39,212 nucleotides of DNA, taken from an uncultured Hyphomicrobiales bacterium. Its GTDB lineage: Bacteria; Pseudomonadota; Alphaproteobacteria; Rhizobiales; Devosiaceae. This document shows, piece by piece, positions 8,961 to 16,367 of this stretch. The notes below the pieces were generated by a model. It did not search any database. It saw only the letters and a program-made list of their open reading frames with translations, and was not told the DNA's origin. The DNA lies in contig CAIMLX010000210.1 of NCBI GenBank assembly GCA_903842455.1, positions 1-39,212 on the forward strand, in the 5' to 3' direction. The number at the start of each line of letters is the position of its first letter. The first letter of the stretch is position 1. A program made the position numbers and the translations under genes.

Positions 8961-10100
8961 ATGGCAAAAGTCTATGGCGTCGGCATCATGGGTGCCGGCA
9001 ATATCTCGGCCGCGTACCTGCGTCTCGCGCCGCTGTTCAAGAACCTCGAAGTCCGCGCCGTCGCCGACGTGATTCCGGAGGCCGCGAAGAAGCGCGCCTC
9101 CGAATATAACGTCGCGGCGCAGACCCCCGACGAGCTGCTGAAGAACTCCGAGCTCGACGTGATCGTGAACCTCACGGTTCCGGCCGCGCATTTCTCGGTG
9201 AGCAAGGACATTCTGTCCGCCGGCAAGCATGCCTATTCCGAGAAGCCGTTCGTGCTGTCGGTGGAAGAGGGCATCCAGCTCAAGGCGCTGGCCGAAGAGC
9301 ATGGCCTCAAGGTCGGCTCCGCCCCGGATACGTTCCTCGGCGGCGCGCACCAGCAGGCGCGCAGCATCATCGAGTCCGGCCAGCTCGGGCGTATCGCGTC
9401 GGGCACCATGCATGTGATGAGCCGAGGCATGGAGCACTGGCATCCCAATCCGGACTTCTTCTTCCAGCCCGGCGGCGGCCCGATCCTCGATCTGGGCCCG
9501 TACTACGTCACCGACCTGATCAATCTCGCCGGCCCGATCAAGCGCGTCTCTGCCTTCACCAGCATGGCCCGCGCCGAGCGCGAGGTGACCGCCGAAGGTC
9601 CGTTCAAGGGCACCTTCATCAAGGTGGGCACGCCGACGACCATCCACGCTATCCTCGAGCTGCACTCGGGCGCCATCATCACGCTTGGCACCAGCTGGGA
9701 TGTGTCGAGCCATGGCCACCACAATATCGAGCTCTACGGCACCGAAGGCTCGGTCTATGTGCCCGATCCGAACTTCTTCAACGGCGACGTGACGATCACC
9801 GATCGCGCCGGCACCAAGGAGAAGGTGACCCCGTGGGATCACCCGTTCGGCGTCGCCAACCAGGATCTCGACAAGCCGAACCCGCGCGCCAACTACCGCA
9901 ATGCCGGCCTGTCCGACATGCTGACCGCGGCCGAGACCGGCCGCCATGCCCGCTGCGATCTCGATGTGGCGCTGCACGCGGTCGACGTCATGACCTCGAT
10001 CCTCAAGGCCGGCGAGACCGGCCAGGTGATCACGCTTTCCACCACCTGCGAGCGTCCGGCGCCGCTGGGCCCGGACGAAGCCCGCGCCATGCTCCGCTGA
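8961..10100 (+). CDS. Gfo/Idh/MocA-family NAD(P)-dependent sugar oxidoreductase
   Basis: A 379-residue cytoplasmic dehydrogenase. The N-terminal Rossmann fold shows GIMGAGNIS (8-16). The family's catalytic EKP motif is at 94-96, with Lys95 as the expected proton relay. The C-terminal alpha/beta domain has GGGPILDLGPYYV (171-183), where Asp177 and Tyr181 occupy the usual active-site positions. Members oxidise or reduce a sugar hydroxyl, often at C3, with NAD(P). It is the last gene of the operon, directly followed by a strong terminator. With the two TIM-barrel enzymes it suggests oxidation, rearrangement and perhaps re-reduction of the imported sugar. Confidence 0.92.
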   Translation: MAKVYGVGIMGAGNISAAYLRLAPLFKNLEVRAVADVIPEAAKKRASEYNVAAQTPDELLKNSELDVIVNLTVPAAHFSVSKDILSAGKHAYSEKPFVLSVEEGIQLKALAEEHGLKVGSAPDTFLGGAHQQARSIIESGQLGRIASGTMHVMSRGMEHWHPNPDFFFQPGGGPILDLGPYYVTDLINLAGPIKRVSAFTSMARAEREVTAEGPFKGTFIKVGTPTTIHAILELHSGAIITLGTSWDVSSHGHHNIELYGTEGSVYVPDPNFFNGDVTITDRAGTKEKVTPWDHPFGVANQDLDKPNPRANYRNAGLSDMLTAAETGRHARCDLDVALHAVDVMTSILKAGETGQVITLSTTCERPAPLGPDEARAMLR

Positions 10101-10124
10101 GCCAGCCACGGCAGCAAACAGAGC

Positions 10125-10152
10125 AGGGGCCCGGGAGCAATCCCGGGCCCTT
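10125..10152. terminator. Bidirectional rho-independent-type terminator
   Basis: A 12-bp stem (AGGGGCCCGGGA with TCCCGGGCCCTT) with a GCAA tetraloop lies between the convergent sugar operon and MFS gene. The T-tract is short, but stem strength and position make it a likely terminator for both. Confidence 0.8.
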
Positions 10153-10154
10153 CG

Positions 10155-11378
10155 CTATTGAGCGGCCGGACGGGCAGCGAGCGCAGCAGCCCAGAAACTG
10201 ACAACGATGACCGCCGCCACCACCAGCATGGCAATGAGTGTGCCGGTATAGCCACCGGTGGCGAGCATGATCCACGCGGCCGCCAGCGGCCCGACGGCGC
10301 GGGCAAGCAGCATGCAGGTGCTGATGGCGCCCGAGATCGCCCCGTAGCTCTCGCGGGAGATCATTTCGGGAATGACGATGCCGCGCACGATGGTCATGAT
10401 GCCGGTGCCGATGGCGTAGATGATGGTCGCGAGGCAGGCGACCCACAGCTGGTCCGGGCCGAAGAGCAGCACCAGGACGCTCACCGGAAAACAGAGCACC
10501 ACCACCGCGCCAAGCTGCGCTCCGGTGACTTTCGGTGCGAACAGGCTGATCAACAGGCGACCGCCGACCTGCGCTGGTCCGATCAGGGCGATTGCGAAGA
10601 CGATCCCAGTGGGATCGAGGCCACGCTGCTGGAACAGCGGATAGAGATGATACGTCAACGCCGAGAAGAACACGGCGAAGGCGGCGAACGAGGCTGCGAG
10701 AGCCCAGAATACCGGTTTTTTCAGCGCGGTCAGCAACCCGCTGTTCCGTCCCTTTCCGGTGGCATGCGTCGGCCGGTACTGGTCTCGCCGCGGGTCGATA
10801 ACGAGGATGTAGAGCCCGGCGCAGACCACGATATTGATGAGCCCGAGCACCTGAAGCGCCCCGCGCCAGCCCACATGTGCAAGCAGAAACTCGACCAGCG
10901 GGAAGAACACCGTTGACGCAAATCCGGCCCAGAGCGTCAGCGCCGTGATGCCGGACCGGGCATGCAGCGGTCCGGCCCGGCGGGCAATCACCGAGAAGGC
11001 CGGCTCGTAGAGTGTCGCGGCCTGCATTGCGCCGATACCGGCGACGAAGATGTAGAACCAGACGAGGTCGGCGACGCTGCTCCAGCCCAGCAGCAGCAAT
11101 CCGGACAGCAGCGCGCCTCCCCCCATCACCCAGCGCCCGTGTCCGCGATCTATCGCGCTCCCGGCCGGTACAGCAACGAGAGCGGAGAGCAGCATGCCCG
11201 CGGTGGCCGCACCGTAGAGTTGGGTACTGGTCCAGCCGAGGTCCTTTTCCATCGCGGCGGCGATCTGCGGGAAGCTGTAGTAGAGCGAGCCCCACGAACA
11301 GATCTGCGCAATGCCCAGGCCGGTAATGAACGGGCTGGAGCCCTTCACGGGCACCAGCGGGGGAGGGAGGTCGGACAT
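10155..11378 (-). CDS. MFS transporter (12-helix type)
   Basis: A 407-residue major facilitator superfamily protein with about 12 hydrophobic segments. The loop after helix 2 reads AGSAIDRGHGRWVMGGG (73-89), matching the family's GxxxDRxGRR-type motif. The helix 4 region and the central cytoplasmic loop (about 200-214, rich in Arg/Lys) are also typical. The start ATG is at 11378, with only a weak ribosome site. The substrate is unknown: the sequence resembles the oxalate/formate or monocarboxylate branch in general layout only. It stands alone, convergent with the sugar operon, and has a long upstream region (11379-11770) that carries two sets of short direct repeats. Confidence 0.85.
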   Translation of the reverse strand: MSDLPPPLVPVKGSSPFITGLGIAQICSWGSLYYSFPQIAAAMEKDLGWTSTQLYGAATAGMLLSALVAVPAGSAIDRGHGRWVMGGGALLSGLLLLGWSSVADLVWFYIFVAGIGAMQAATLYEPAFSVIARRAGPLHARSGITALTLWAGFASTVFFPLVEFLLAHVGWRGALQVLGLINIVVCAGLYILVIDPRRDQYRPTHATGKGRNSGLLTALKKPVFWALAASFAAFAVFFSALTYHLYPLFQQRGLDPTGIVFAIALIGPAQVGGRLLISLFAPKVTGAQLGAVVVLCFPVSVLVLLFGPDQLWVACLATIIYAIGTGIMTIVRGIVIPEMISRESYGAISGAISTCMLLARAVGPLAAAWIMLATGGYTGTLIAMLVVAAVIVVSFWAAALAARPAAQ

Positions 11379-11770
11379 GCGAGGAACTCTGGGCGGGCAA
11401 CCGACGCTTGCTACGCCAATCCTGCTGAGGCCGCCACAGCGTCCGAGCCGGTCTCAGCCGACTTTTCGTTCATATGACGTTCATTTTCACGGCTTGTTGG
11501 AGGCCATGACTTGGCCGACCTGTGGCGCCGTCGAAGAGCCCCCGTGCGGCCGGCATCTCGCATCCGACTTATCCCCACGTGTTCCAACTGGGCCACATTG
11601 TCAGCGTGTGGATCGGATGAGAACAAATTGCCCGCGTAGCCAACTGTCAAATCTTACCAAGCTGAGCTCGCTGGCTGTCAAATCCGCATCAATTGCAGCC
11701 ACCCGCCGACACCTCGCTCAAAGCGTGGATGAACCAGTTTCAGGTCTTCTCCAACGGCCGGGAGTTTCCT
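11379..11770. other. 392-bp intergenic region between divergent genes
   Basis: No convincing gene is present. I see two CGTTCAT direct repeats 11 bp apart (11467-11473 and 11478-11484), on the MFS side. Two CTGTCAAATC direct repeats, 31 bp apart (11644-11653 and 11675-11684), lie on the side of the downstream small gene. Both spacings match whole helical turns, so regulator binding is possible. Short open frames here lack ribosome sites and recognisable protein character. Confidence 0.5.
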
Positions 11771-12100
11771 ATGGCTTCGAGCGCGACTGCATTGCGAATG
11801 ATCATGACCGATCCGATCAACGAAGCGCTGATACTTTACACCGGTTTCGGCAATTCGCCGTTCCCGCGCGCCAAGACGCCTTCGCTGGTGGCCCGGTATG
11901 GCGAGAGCGCTGCGGTCGACCTCAAGCACCGCATCGTTGCCCTGCTGGAGGAATTGCAGCAACCCGTTGAAGGGCTGGAGAAGCGCTCGAGAAAAAGCGT
12001 TACGGAGCGCGCCATCGAGCAGCTTGCGCCACGGCATCCCGAACTGGACGAATCGGGTCTCAAGGCGCTGGCGTGGACCTATTCGTTCGGATTGCGCTGA
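11771..12100 (+). CDS. Hypothetical protein, 109 aa
   Basis: I do not recognise this protein. It is soluble and mixed in character, with no signal peptide or membrane segment. It starts MASSATALRMIM and contains GFGNSPFPRAKTPSLVARYG (about 27-46). The rest looks helical and charged (KHRIVALLEEL, EKRSRKSVTERAIEQL). The ATG at 11771 was chosen for the GGGAG seven bases upstream; an open frame extends to 11693 but without a ribosome site. G/C bias by codon position is normal for the window. It stands alone and its function is unknown. Confidence 0.6.
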   Translation: MASSATALRMIMTDPINEALILYTGFGNSPFPRAKTPSLVARYGESAAVDLKHRIVALLEELQQPVEGLEKRSRKSVTERAIEQLAPRHPELDESGLKALAWTYSFGLR

Positions 12101-12237
12101 AAACCGCCGCCGTCCATCGTTCAAGATAACCGAACACTGCGTTCCCCAAACGTTGAGATTCTCGCGCAGCAGTCGCGAAATTCCTGACCTGGGTCGTCTG
12201 GGTCCCGTAGAATCGATTTCCTACAGGTCTGTACTCC

Positions 12238-12349
12238 GGGCACACGGCTGTAACCCAGTATCGTCGGTGTGCCCTTGCTTCATCGGCGTGCCTGCTTGCA
12301 GAAGCGACCCAAGGGCACTTATTTCGCCCCAGTAACATTTTGATACTGG
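12238..12349 (+). promoter_or_regulatory. Structured 5' leader with two mutually exclusive folds
   Basis: Fold A nests two helices: CCAGTATC (12255-12262) with GATACTGG (12342-12349), and GTGCCCTTG (12269-12277) with CAAGGGCAC (12310-12318). Fold B uses some of the same bases: GGGCACAC (12238-12245) with GTGTGCCC (12267-12274), and CCAGTA (12329-12334) with TACTGG (12344-12349). Both overlap the GG of the GGAG ribosome site (12348-12351) of the FMN reductase gene. Pairings were found by eye, and no known riboswitch family is recognised. Confidence 0.4.
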
Positions 12350-12359
12350 AGAGCAGCAA

Positions 12360-12965
12360 ATGTCCAAACCCAAAATCGGCATCATCATCAGCTCGACCCG
12401 CCCGACCCGCTTCGGCGAGAAGCCGGCGCAGTGGATCCTCGCGCACGCCAAGGCGCGCGCCGACATCGACGCCGAGCTGATCGACCTGCGCGACTTCCCG
12501 CTCCCGCTGTTCGACGCCCCGGCCTCGGACTTGTGGATGCCGACCCCAAACGAGGTCGCCGCCAAGTGGCAGGCCAAGCTCAACGAGTTCGACGGCTTCA
12601 TCATCGTGACCGCCGAGTATAACCGCTCGATCACCGGCGCCCTGAAGAACGCCATCGACTGGGCCTACAAGCCCTTCATGCGCAAGGCAGTAGCCTATGT
12701 CGGCTACGGTTCGGTCGGCGGTGCTCGCGCCATCGAGCACCTGCGCAACATCATGGTCGAGCTGCAGGCAGTCTCCGTCCGCCACGCGATCCACATCGGC
12801 GGCTCCGACTTCGTGCCGATGATGATGGGCCAGAAAACCTGGGAAGAGACAGCGCCGCGCTTCGACGCTTTCGTGCCCGAAGTGCTCGACAACCTCGTCT
12901 GGTGGACCAACGCCACCAAGACCGCCCGCGAGGCCGATGCGGCCAACGCTACCAAGGCTGCCTGA
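12360..12965 (+). CDS. NAD(P)H-dependent FMN reductase (flavodoxin-like fold)
   Basis: A 201-residue protein of the NADPH-dependent FMN reductase family. SSTRPTRFGE (11-20) is the FMN phosphate-binding loop. TAEYNRSITGALKNAIDW (84-101) and GYGSVGG (115-121) are the two other flavin-binding segments. The family reduces FMN, quinones, chromate or azo compounds with NAD(P)H in the cytoplasm; the true substrate here is open. The ATG follows GGAGAG. The leader can form alternative hairpins that occlude this site, and a clean terminator follows the gene, so it is a single-gene transcript. The C-terminus is Ala/Lys-rich and probably disordered. Confidence 0.92.
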   Translation: MSKPKIGIIISSTRPTRFGEKPAQWILAHAKARADIDAELIDLRDFPLPLFDAPASDLWMPTPNEVAAKWQAKLNEFDGFIIVTAEYNRSITGALKNAIDWAYKPFMRKAVAYVGYGSVGGARAIEHLRNIMVELQAVSVRHAIHIGGSDFVPMMMGQKTWEETAPRFDAFVPEVLDNLVWWTNATKTAREADAANATKAA

Positions 12966-13008
12966 TCCGGTTTCCGGGGTCTTCTCCTTTCGCAACCCCG
13001 GACAAACG

Positions 13009-13040
13009 GGAGCGGCGCGCCCCTTCGCGCCGCTCCTTTT
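13009..13040 (+). terminator. Rho-independent terminator of the FMN reductase gene
   Basis: An 11-bp stem (GGAGCGGCGCG with CGCGCCGCTCC) with a six-base loop is followed directly by TTTT. It lies 44 bp after the stop codon. Confidence 0.88.
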
Positions 13041-13141
13041 CATTGGCTGCTCACCAATCGTCGGTCACCGCATTGCGCTTATGCATCCGCAAGGGCAATT
13101 TGTCGTTGAGTGCCGAGGGTGAGCGGGTGTATTGAGCCCCC

Positions 13142-13160
13142 CACCCGATAACCGGGTGAG
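13142..13160 (+). promoter_or_regulatory. Hairpin overlapping the kup ribosome-binding site
   Basis: CACCCG (13142-13147) and CGGGTG (13153-13158) form a 6-bp stem with an ATAAC loop. The 3' arm contains most of GGTGAG (13155-13160), the presumed ribosome site for the ATG at 13171. It may dampen kup translation. Confidence 0.35.
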
Positions 13161-13170
13161 CATAGCGCAT

Positions 13171-15090
13171 ATGACGCAGACCACACCGTCCGGCACGCAC
13201 GCAGCCGGCGCTACGACGGCCGGAGCAACTGGCCACGCAGCCAATACCAACCTCCCGATCATGGTCCTTGGGGCGCTCGGCGTCGTCTACGGCGATATCG
13301 GCACCAGTCCGCTCTATGCCTTTCGCGAGGCGCTGCACGCCACCGGTGGCAGGGCCAGCGAAAGCGAAGTGCTTGGGCTGCTGTCACTGATCGTCTGGGC
13401 GCTGACGCTGGTCGTCACCATTAAGTACGTCATGTTCGTGCTGCGCGCCGACAACAAGGGCGAGGGCGGTACGCTCAGCCTGATGACGCTCGCCACCAAC
13501 GCCTTCACCAAACGTCCGGCATGGGTGGTCGGGCTCGGTATCATCGGTGGTGCGCTGTTTCTCGGCGACGCCATCATCACACCAGCGATTTCCGTGCTTT
13601 CTGCGGTCGAGGGCATCGAGGTGGTCGAGCCGCGCCTGACGCCATGGGTCGTGCCACTGACCGTGGTGATCCTGCTCGGCCTGTTCATGGTGCAGAGGTT
13701 CGGCACGGCGCGCGTGTCGACGGTGTTCGGCCCGGTCATGGCGGCCTGGTTCATCATCCTCGGGTTGACGGGCCTGCTGCACATCGCCGACGCACCGCAG
13801 GTGCTGCTCGCGATCAATCCGACCCACGCCGTACAATTCCTCTACTCGCATTCGGGCATTGCGATCGTCGTCCTCGGTGCGGTGTTCCTGGCGGTGACCG
13901 GAGCCGAGGCGCTCTATGTCGATCTCGGCCATTTCGGCCGACGTCCGATCATCGTGGCGTGGCTCATGCTGGTCTTTCCGGCGCTGCTGCTGAACTATTT
14001 CGGGCAGGGCGCCTTCGTGCTGAGCCATTCGGGCGACGTCGACAATCCGTTCTTCCAGATGCAGCCGGATTGGGCGCTGCTGCCCATGGTGGGTCTGGCG
14101 ACGCTGGCAACCGTCATTGCCAGCCAGGCCGTGATTACCGGTGCATACTCGCTGGTTCGCCAGGCAATGCACCTTAACCTGCTGCCGCGTCTCGAAGTCC
14201 GCCATACCTCGGAGGAGGTGGCGGGCCAGATCTTCATGCCGCAGGTAAACGGATTGCTGCTGGTGTCCGTGTTGCTGCTGGTGATCGGTTTCCAGTCATC
14301 GGGTGCGCTTTCGGCGGCCTATGGCATCGCAGTTACCGGCGAGATGCTGGTGACAGCCATCCTGCTGTTCATCGTCATGTGGCGGTTGTGGAAGTGGCAC
14401 GTCTGGGCAGCTATCCTGGTCATCGTTCCATTGCTCATCATCGACATCGGCTTCTTCATTGCCAATGCGGCGAAGTTCGCGCAGGGCGGCTGGGTGCCGG
14501 CGGTGGTGGCGATCGTCATCGCTTCGACCATGGCGATCTGGATTGCTGGACGGCGGCGACTCGCCGAGAAGACCAGGCGCGACGAGGTGCCGCTGGAATT
14601 TCTCGTCGAGAACCTGTCGAAGAAGAAGCCGACCATCGTGCCCGGCACGGCAGTCTTCCTTACTTCCGACATCGAGGGTGCACCCACCGCTCTGCTGCAC
14701 AGCTTGAAGCACTACAAGGTTCTGCACGAGCACAACGTGATCCTCACGGTTCTGACCTCCGACCAGCCGCGCGTGCCGGACGAGGAAAAGGTGACGATCG
14801 ACGCCTACAATGACCTGTTCTATCGCGTGGTCGTCAATTTCGGCTACATCGAGACGCCCAACATCCCGAAGGCGCTGGCGCTGGCCCGCAAGCTTGGCTG
14901 GAAGTTCGACATCATGAGCACTTCCTTCTTCCTGTCGCGCCGGGCCCTGAAGCCGTCGCCGAAGAGGGGACTGATGCGCTTTGGCGACCGGTACTTCATC
15001 GCCTTGGCCCGAAACGCCACCGATGCGACGGAATACTTCCACATCCCGACCGGTCGCGTGGTTGAAATTGGCACGCAGGTAGTGATCTAG
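13171..15090 (+). CDS. kup: Low-affinity potassium transporter Kup
   Basis: A 639-residue member of the KUP/HAK/KT family (E. coli Kup is about 620). The signature GVVYGDIGTSPLYAFREAL begins at residue 37. About 12 hydrophobic segments follow to about residue 460, then a cytoplasmic C-terminal domain of roughly 170 residues. It imports K+ with H+ across the inner membrane. The ATG at 13171 is preferred; an in-frame TTG at 13132 would add 13 residues but has no better ribosome site. The N-terminal tail (5-28) is Ala/Thr/Gly-rich and probably disordered. It is a single gene between a terminator and the next operon. Confidence 0.95.
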   Translation: MTQTTPSGTHAAGATTAGATGHAANTNLPIMVLGALGVVYGDIGTSPLYAFREALHATGGRASESEVLGLLSLIVWALTLVVTIKYVMFVLRADNKGEGGTLSLMTLATNAFTKRPAWVVGLGIIGGALFLGDAIITPAISVLSAVEGIEVVEPRLTPWVVPLTVVILLGLFMVQRFGTARVSTVFGPVMAAWFIILGLTGLLHIADAPQVLLAINPTHAVQFLYSHSGIAIVVLGAVFLAVTGAEALYVDLGHFGRRPIIVAWLMLVFPALLLNYFGQGAFVLSHSGDVDNPFFQMQPDWALLPMVGLATLATVIASQAVITGAYSLVRQAMHLNLLPRLEVRHTSEEVAGQIFMPQVNGLLLVSVLLLVIGFQSSGALSAAYGIAVTGEMLVTAILLFIVMWRLWKWHVWAAILVIVPLLIIDIGFFIANAAKFAQGGWVPAVVAIVIASTMAIWIAGRRRLAEKTRRDEVPLEFLVENLSKKKPTIVPGTAVFLTSDIEGAPTALLHSLKHYKVLHEHNVILTVLTSDQPRVPDEEKVTIDAYNDLFYRVVVNFGYIETPNIPKALALARKLGWKFDIMSTSFFLSRRALKPSPKRGLMRFGDRYFIALARNATDATEYFHIPTGRVVEIGTQVVI

Positions 15091-15137
15091 TCCGCCCGGA
15101 ACAGACCGGGGATCAAGCCGGGAACCTGGGACGGCCT

Positions 15138-16367
15138 GTGAAATCTCTGGACATTGCAATTGCCGGCGCCGGGCCGGGCGGACTTGCAGCCGCCCTGCTG
15201 CTCAGCCGCGCCGGTCACCGCGTGCGTATCCTTGAGCGCTTCGACCAGCCGCAGCCGGTAGGGTCCGGCCTGATGCTGCAGCCCACCGGGCTCGCTGTCC
15301 TGCACGCGCTCGGACTGTATCGGTCAATCGCGCGGCTGGGCGCCCCCATCGACCGGCTGATCGGCACTGACGTCCACTCCGGACGCACGGTGCTCGAGGT
15401 CGGCTACCAGCCGCTCGGGGCCGGACAGCACGCCCTCGGTGTGCACCGCGCCGCGCTTTTTCGCGTGCTGCATGATGCGGTGGTCGAGGCAAAGCTGCCG
15501 ATCCGCAGTGGTTACACCGTCGACCAGCTCCAGCGCGACCTGGGCAAGAGCTGGCTGCTGTCGCCGCAGGGGCTCGAGGGGCCATTCGACCTGGTAGTCG
15601 ATGCGCTCGGCGCGCACTCGGCGCTGAAGCCGTTTGCCCGGTCGCAGGGCCGGGCACGGCCGCTGGTGTACGGCGCCCTCTGGCGGACCACCCCCTGGAC
15701 CGATGCCGGCTTCGACCGCCAGGCGCTAACTCAACGCTATCGCGGTTCGAGCGTGATGATCGGGGTGATGCCGATCGGGCGGGCCGAGCCGAACGGCTCC
15801 GAACTGGCAGCTTTTTTCTGGAGCCTCAAGCCCGCCGAGTACGCGGCCGTGCAGCAGCTTGGTTTCGCAGCGTGGCGCCAGTCGGTGCAGGCCTACTGGC
15901 CGGCGACAGCCCCGCATCTCGACGCGCTAGGCGGCTTCGAGCGTCTGACGCTGGCGCGCTACCAGCACCACACGCTGCCAGTTCCGGCTGGCGAGGGGAT
16001 CGCCTTCATCGGCGACAGCGCCCATTCGACCAGTCCGCAACTGGGGCAGGGGGCAAACATGGCGCTGCTCGACGCCGCGGCGCTGACGGCGGCTGTAGAC
16101 ATAGCCGACAGTGTTGACGAGGCGCTGGAACGATACGCGGCGATGCGGCGCTGGCATGTGCGGCTCTACCAGGCGCTATCGCTGACACTGACGCCCTTTT
16201 ACCAGTCCGACAGCGCTGTCATGCCGATCCTGCGTGACCTGCTGGTCGGCAGCTTCGCGCGCGTCCCAGCCATCCGCCGGATGCTCGCCAGTATGGTGTC
16301 GGGGCAGTTGTTGAGTCCGCTCAAGGCAATCGGACTCGAACCTGCACCATCAGGTGAAGTGCGATGA
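15138..16367 (+). CDS. FAD-dependent monooxygenase (PHBH/UbiH fold)
   Basis: A 409-residue flavoprotein of the p-hydroxybenzoate-hydroxylase fold. The dinucleotide-binding motif GAGPGG is at 10-15 with the acidic Glu33 at the end of strand 2. The DG-like motif is at 151-161 (DLVVDALGAHS) and the GD motif GDSAHSTSPQLGQGAN at 292-307. These enzymes hydroxylate or oxidise aromatic, terpenoid or quinone substrates with NAD(P)H and O2. The start is GTG with a GGGACGG site. Its stop overlaps the ATG of the next gene, so the two are translationally coupled and probably act together. The substrate is unknown. Confidence 0.88.
   Translation: MKSLDIAIAGAGPGGLAAALLLSRAGHRVRILERFDQPQPVGSGLMLQPTGLAVLHALGLYRSIARLGAPIDRLIGTDVHSGRTVLEVGYQPLGAGQHALGVHRAALFRVLHDAVVEAKLPIRSGYTVDQLQRDLGKSWLLSPQGLEGPFDLVVDALGAHSALKPFARSQGRARPLVYGALWRTTPWTDAGFDRQALTQRYRGSSVMIGVMPIGRAEPNGSELAAFFWSLKPAEYAAVQQLGFAAWRQSVQAYWPATAPHLDALGGFERLTLARYQHHTLPVPAGEGIAFIGDSAHSTSPQLGQGANMALLDAAALTAAVDIADSVDEALERYAAMRRWHVRLYQALSLTLTPFYQSDSAVMPILRDLLVGSFARVPAIRRMLASMVSGQLLSPLKAIGLEPAPSGEVR

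Noticed and set aside
11411-11650. 79-codon minus-strand ORF upstream of the MFS gene
   Set aside because: No ribosome site and no protein-like pattern; it overlaps the presumed regulatory region.
12211-12218. AATCGATT, the same core as the LacI operators, upstream of the FMN reductase
   Set aside because: The flanks are not symmetric enough (GTAG/CTAC with a two-base offset), and a short match like this can occur by chance, so I do not call it an operator.
13132-13170. TTG start for kup at 13132
   Set aside because: No better ribosome site, and the added residues are not part of the family's conserved N-terminus; ATG 13171 is preferred.
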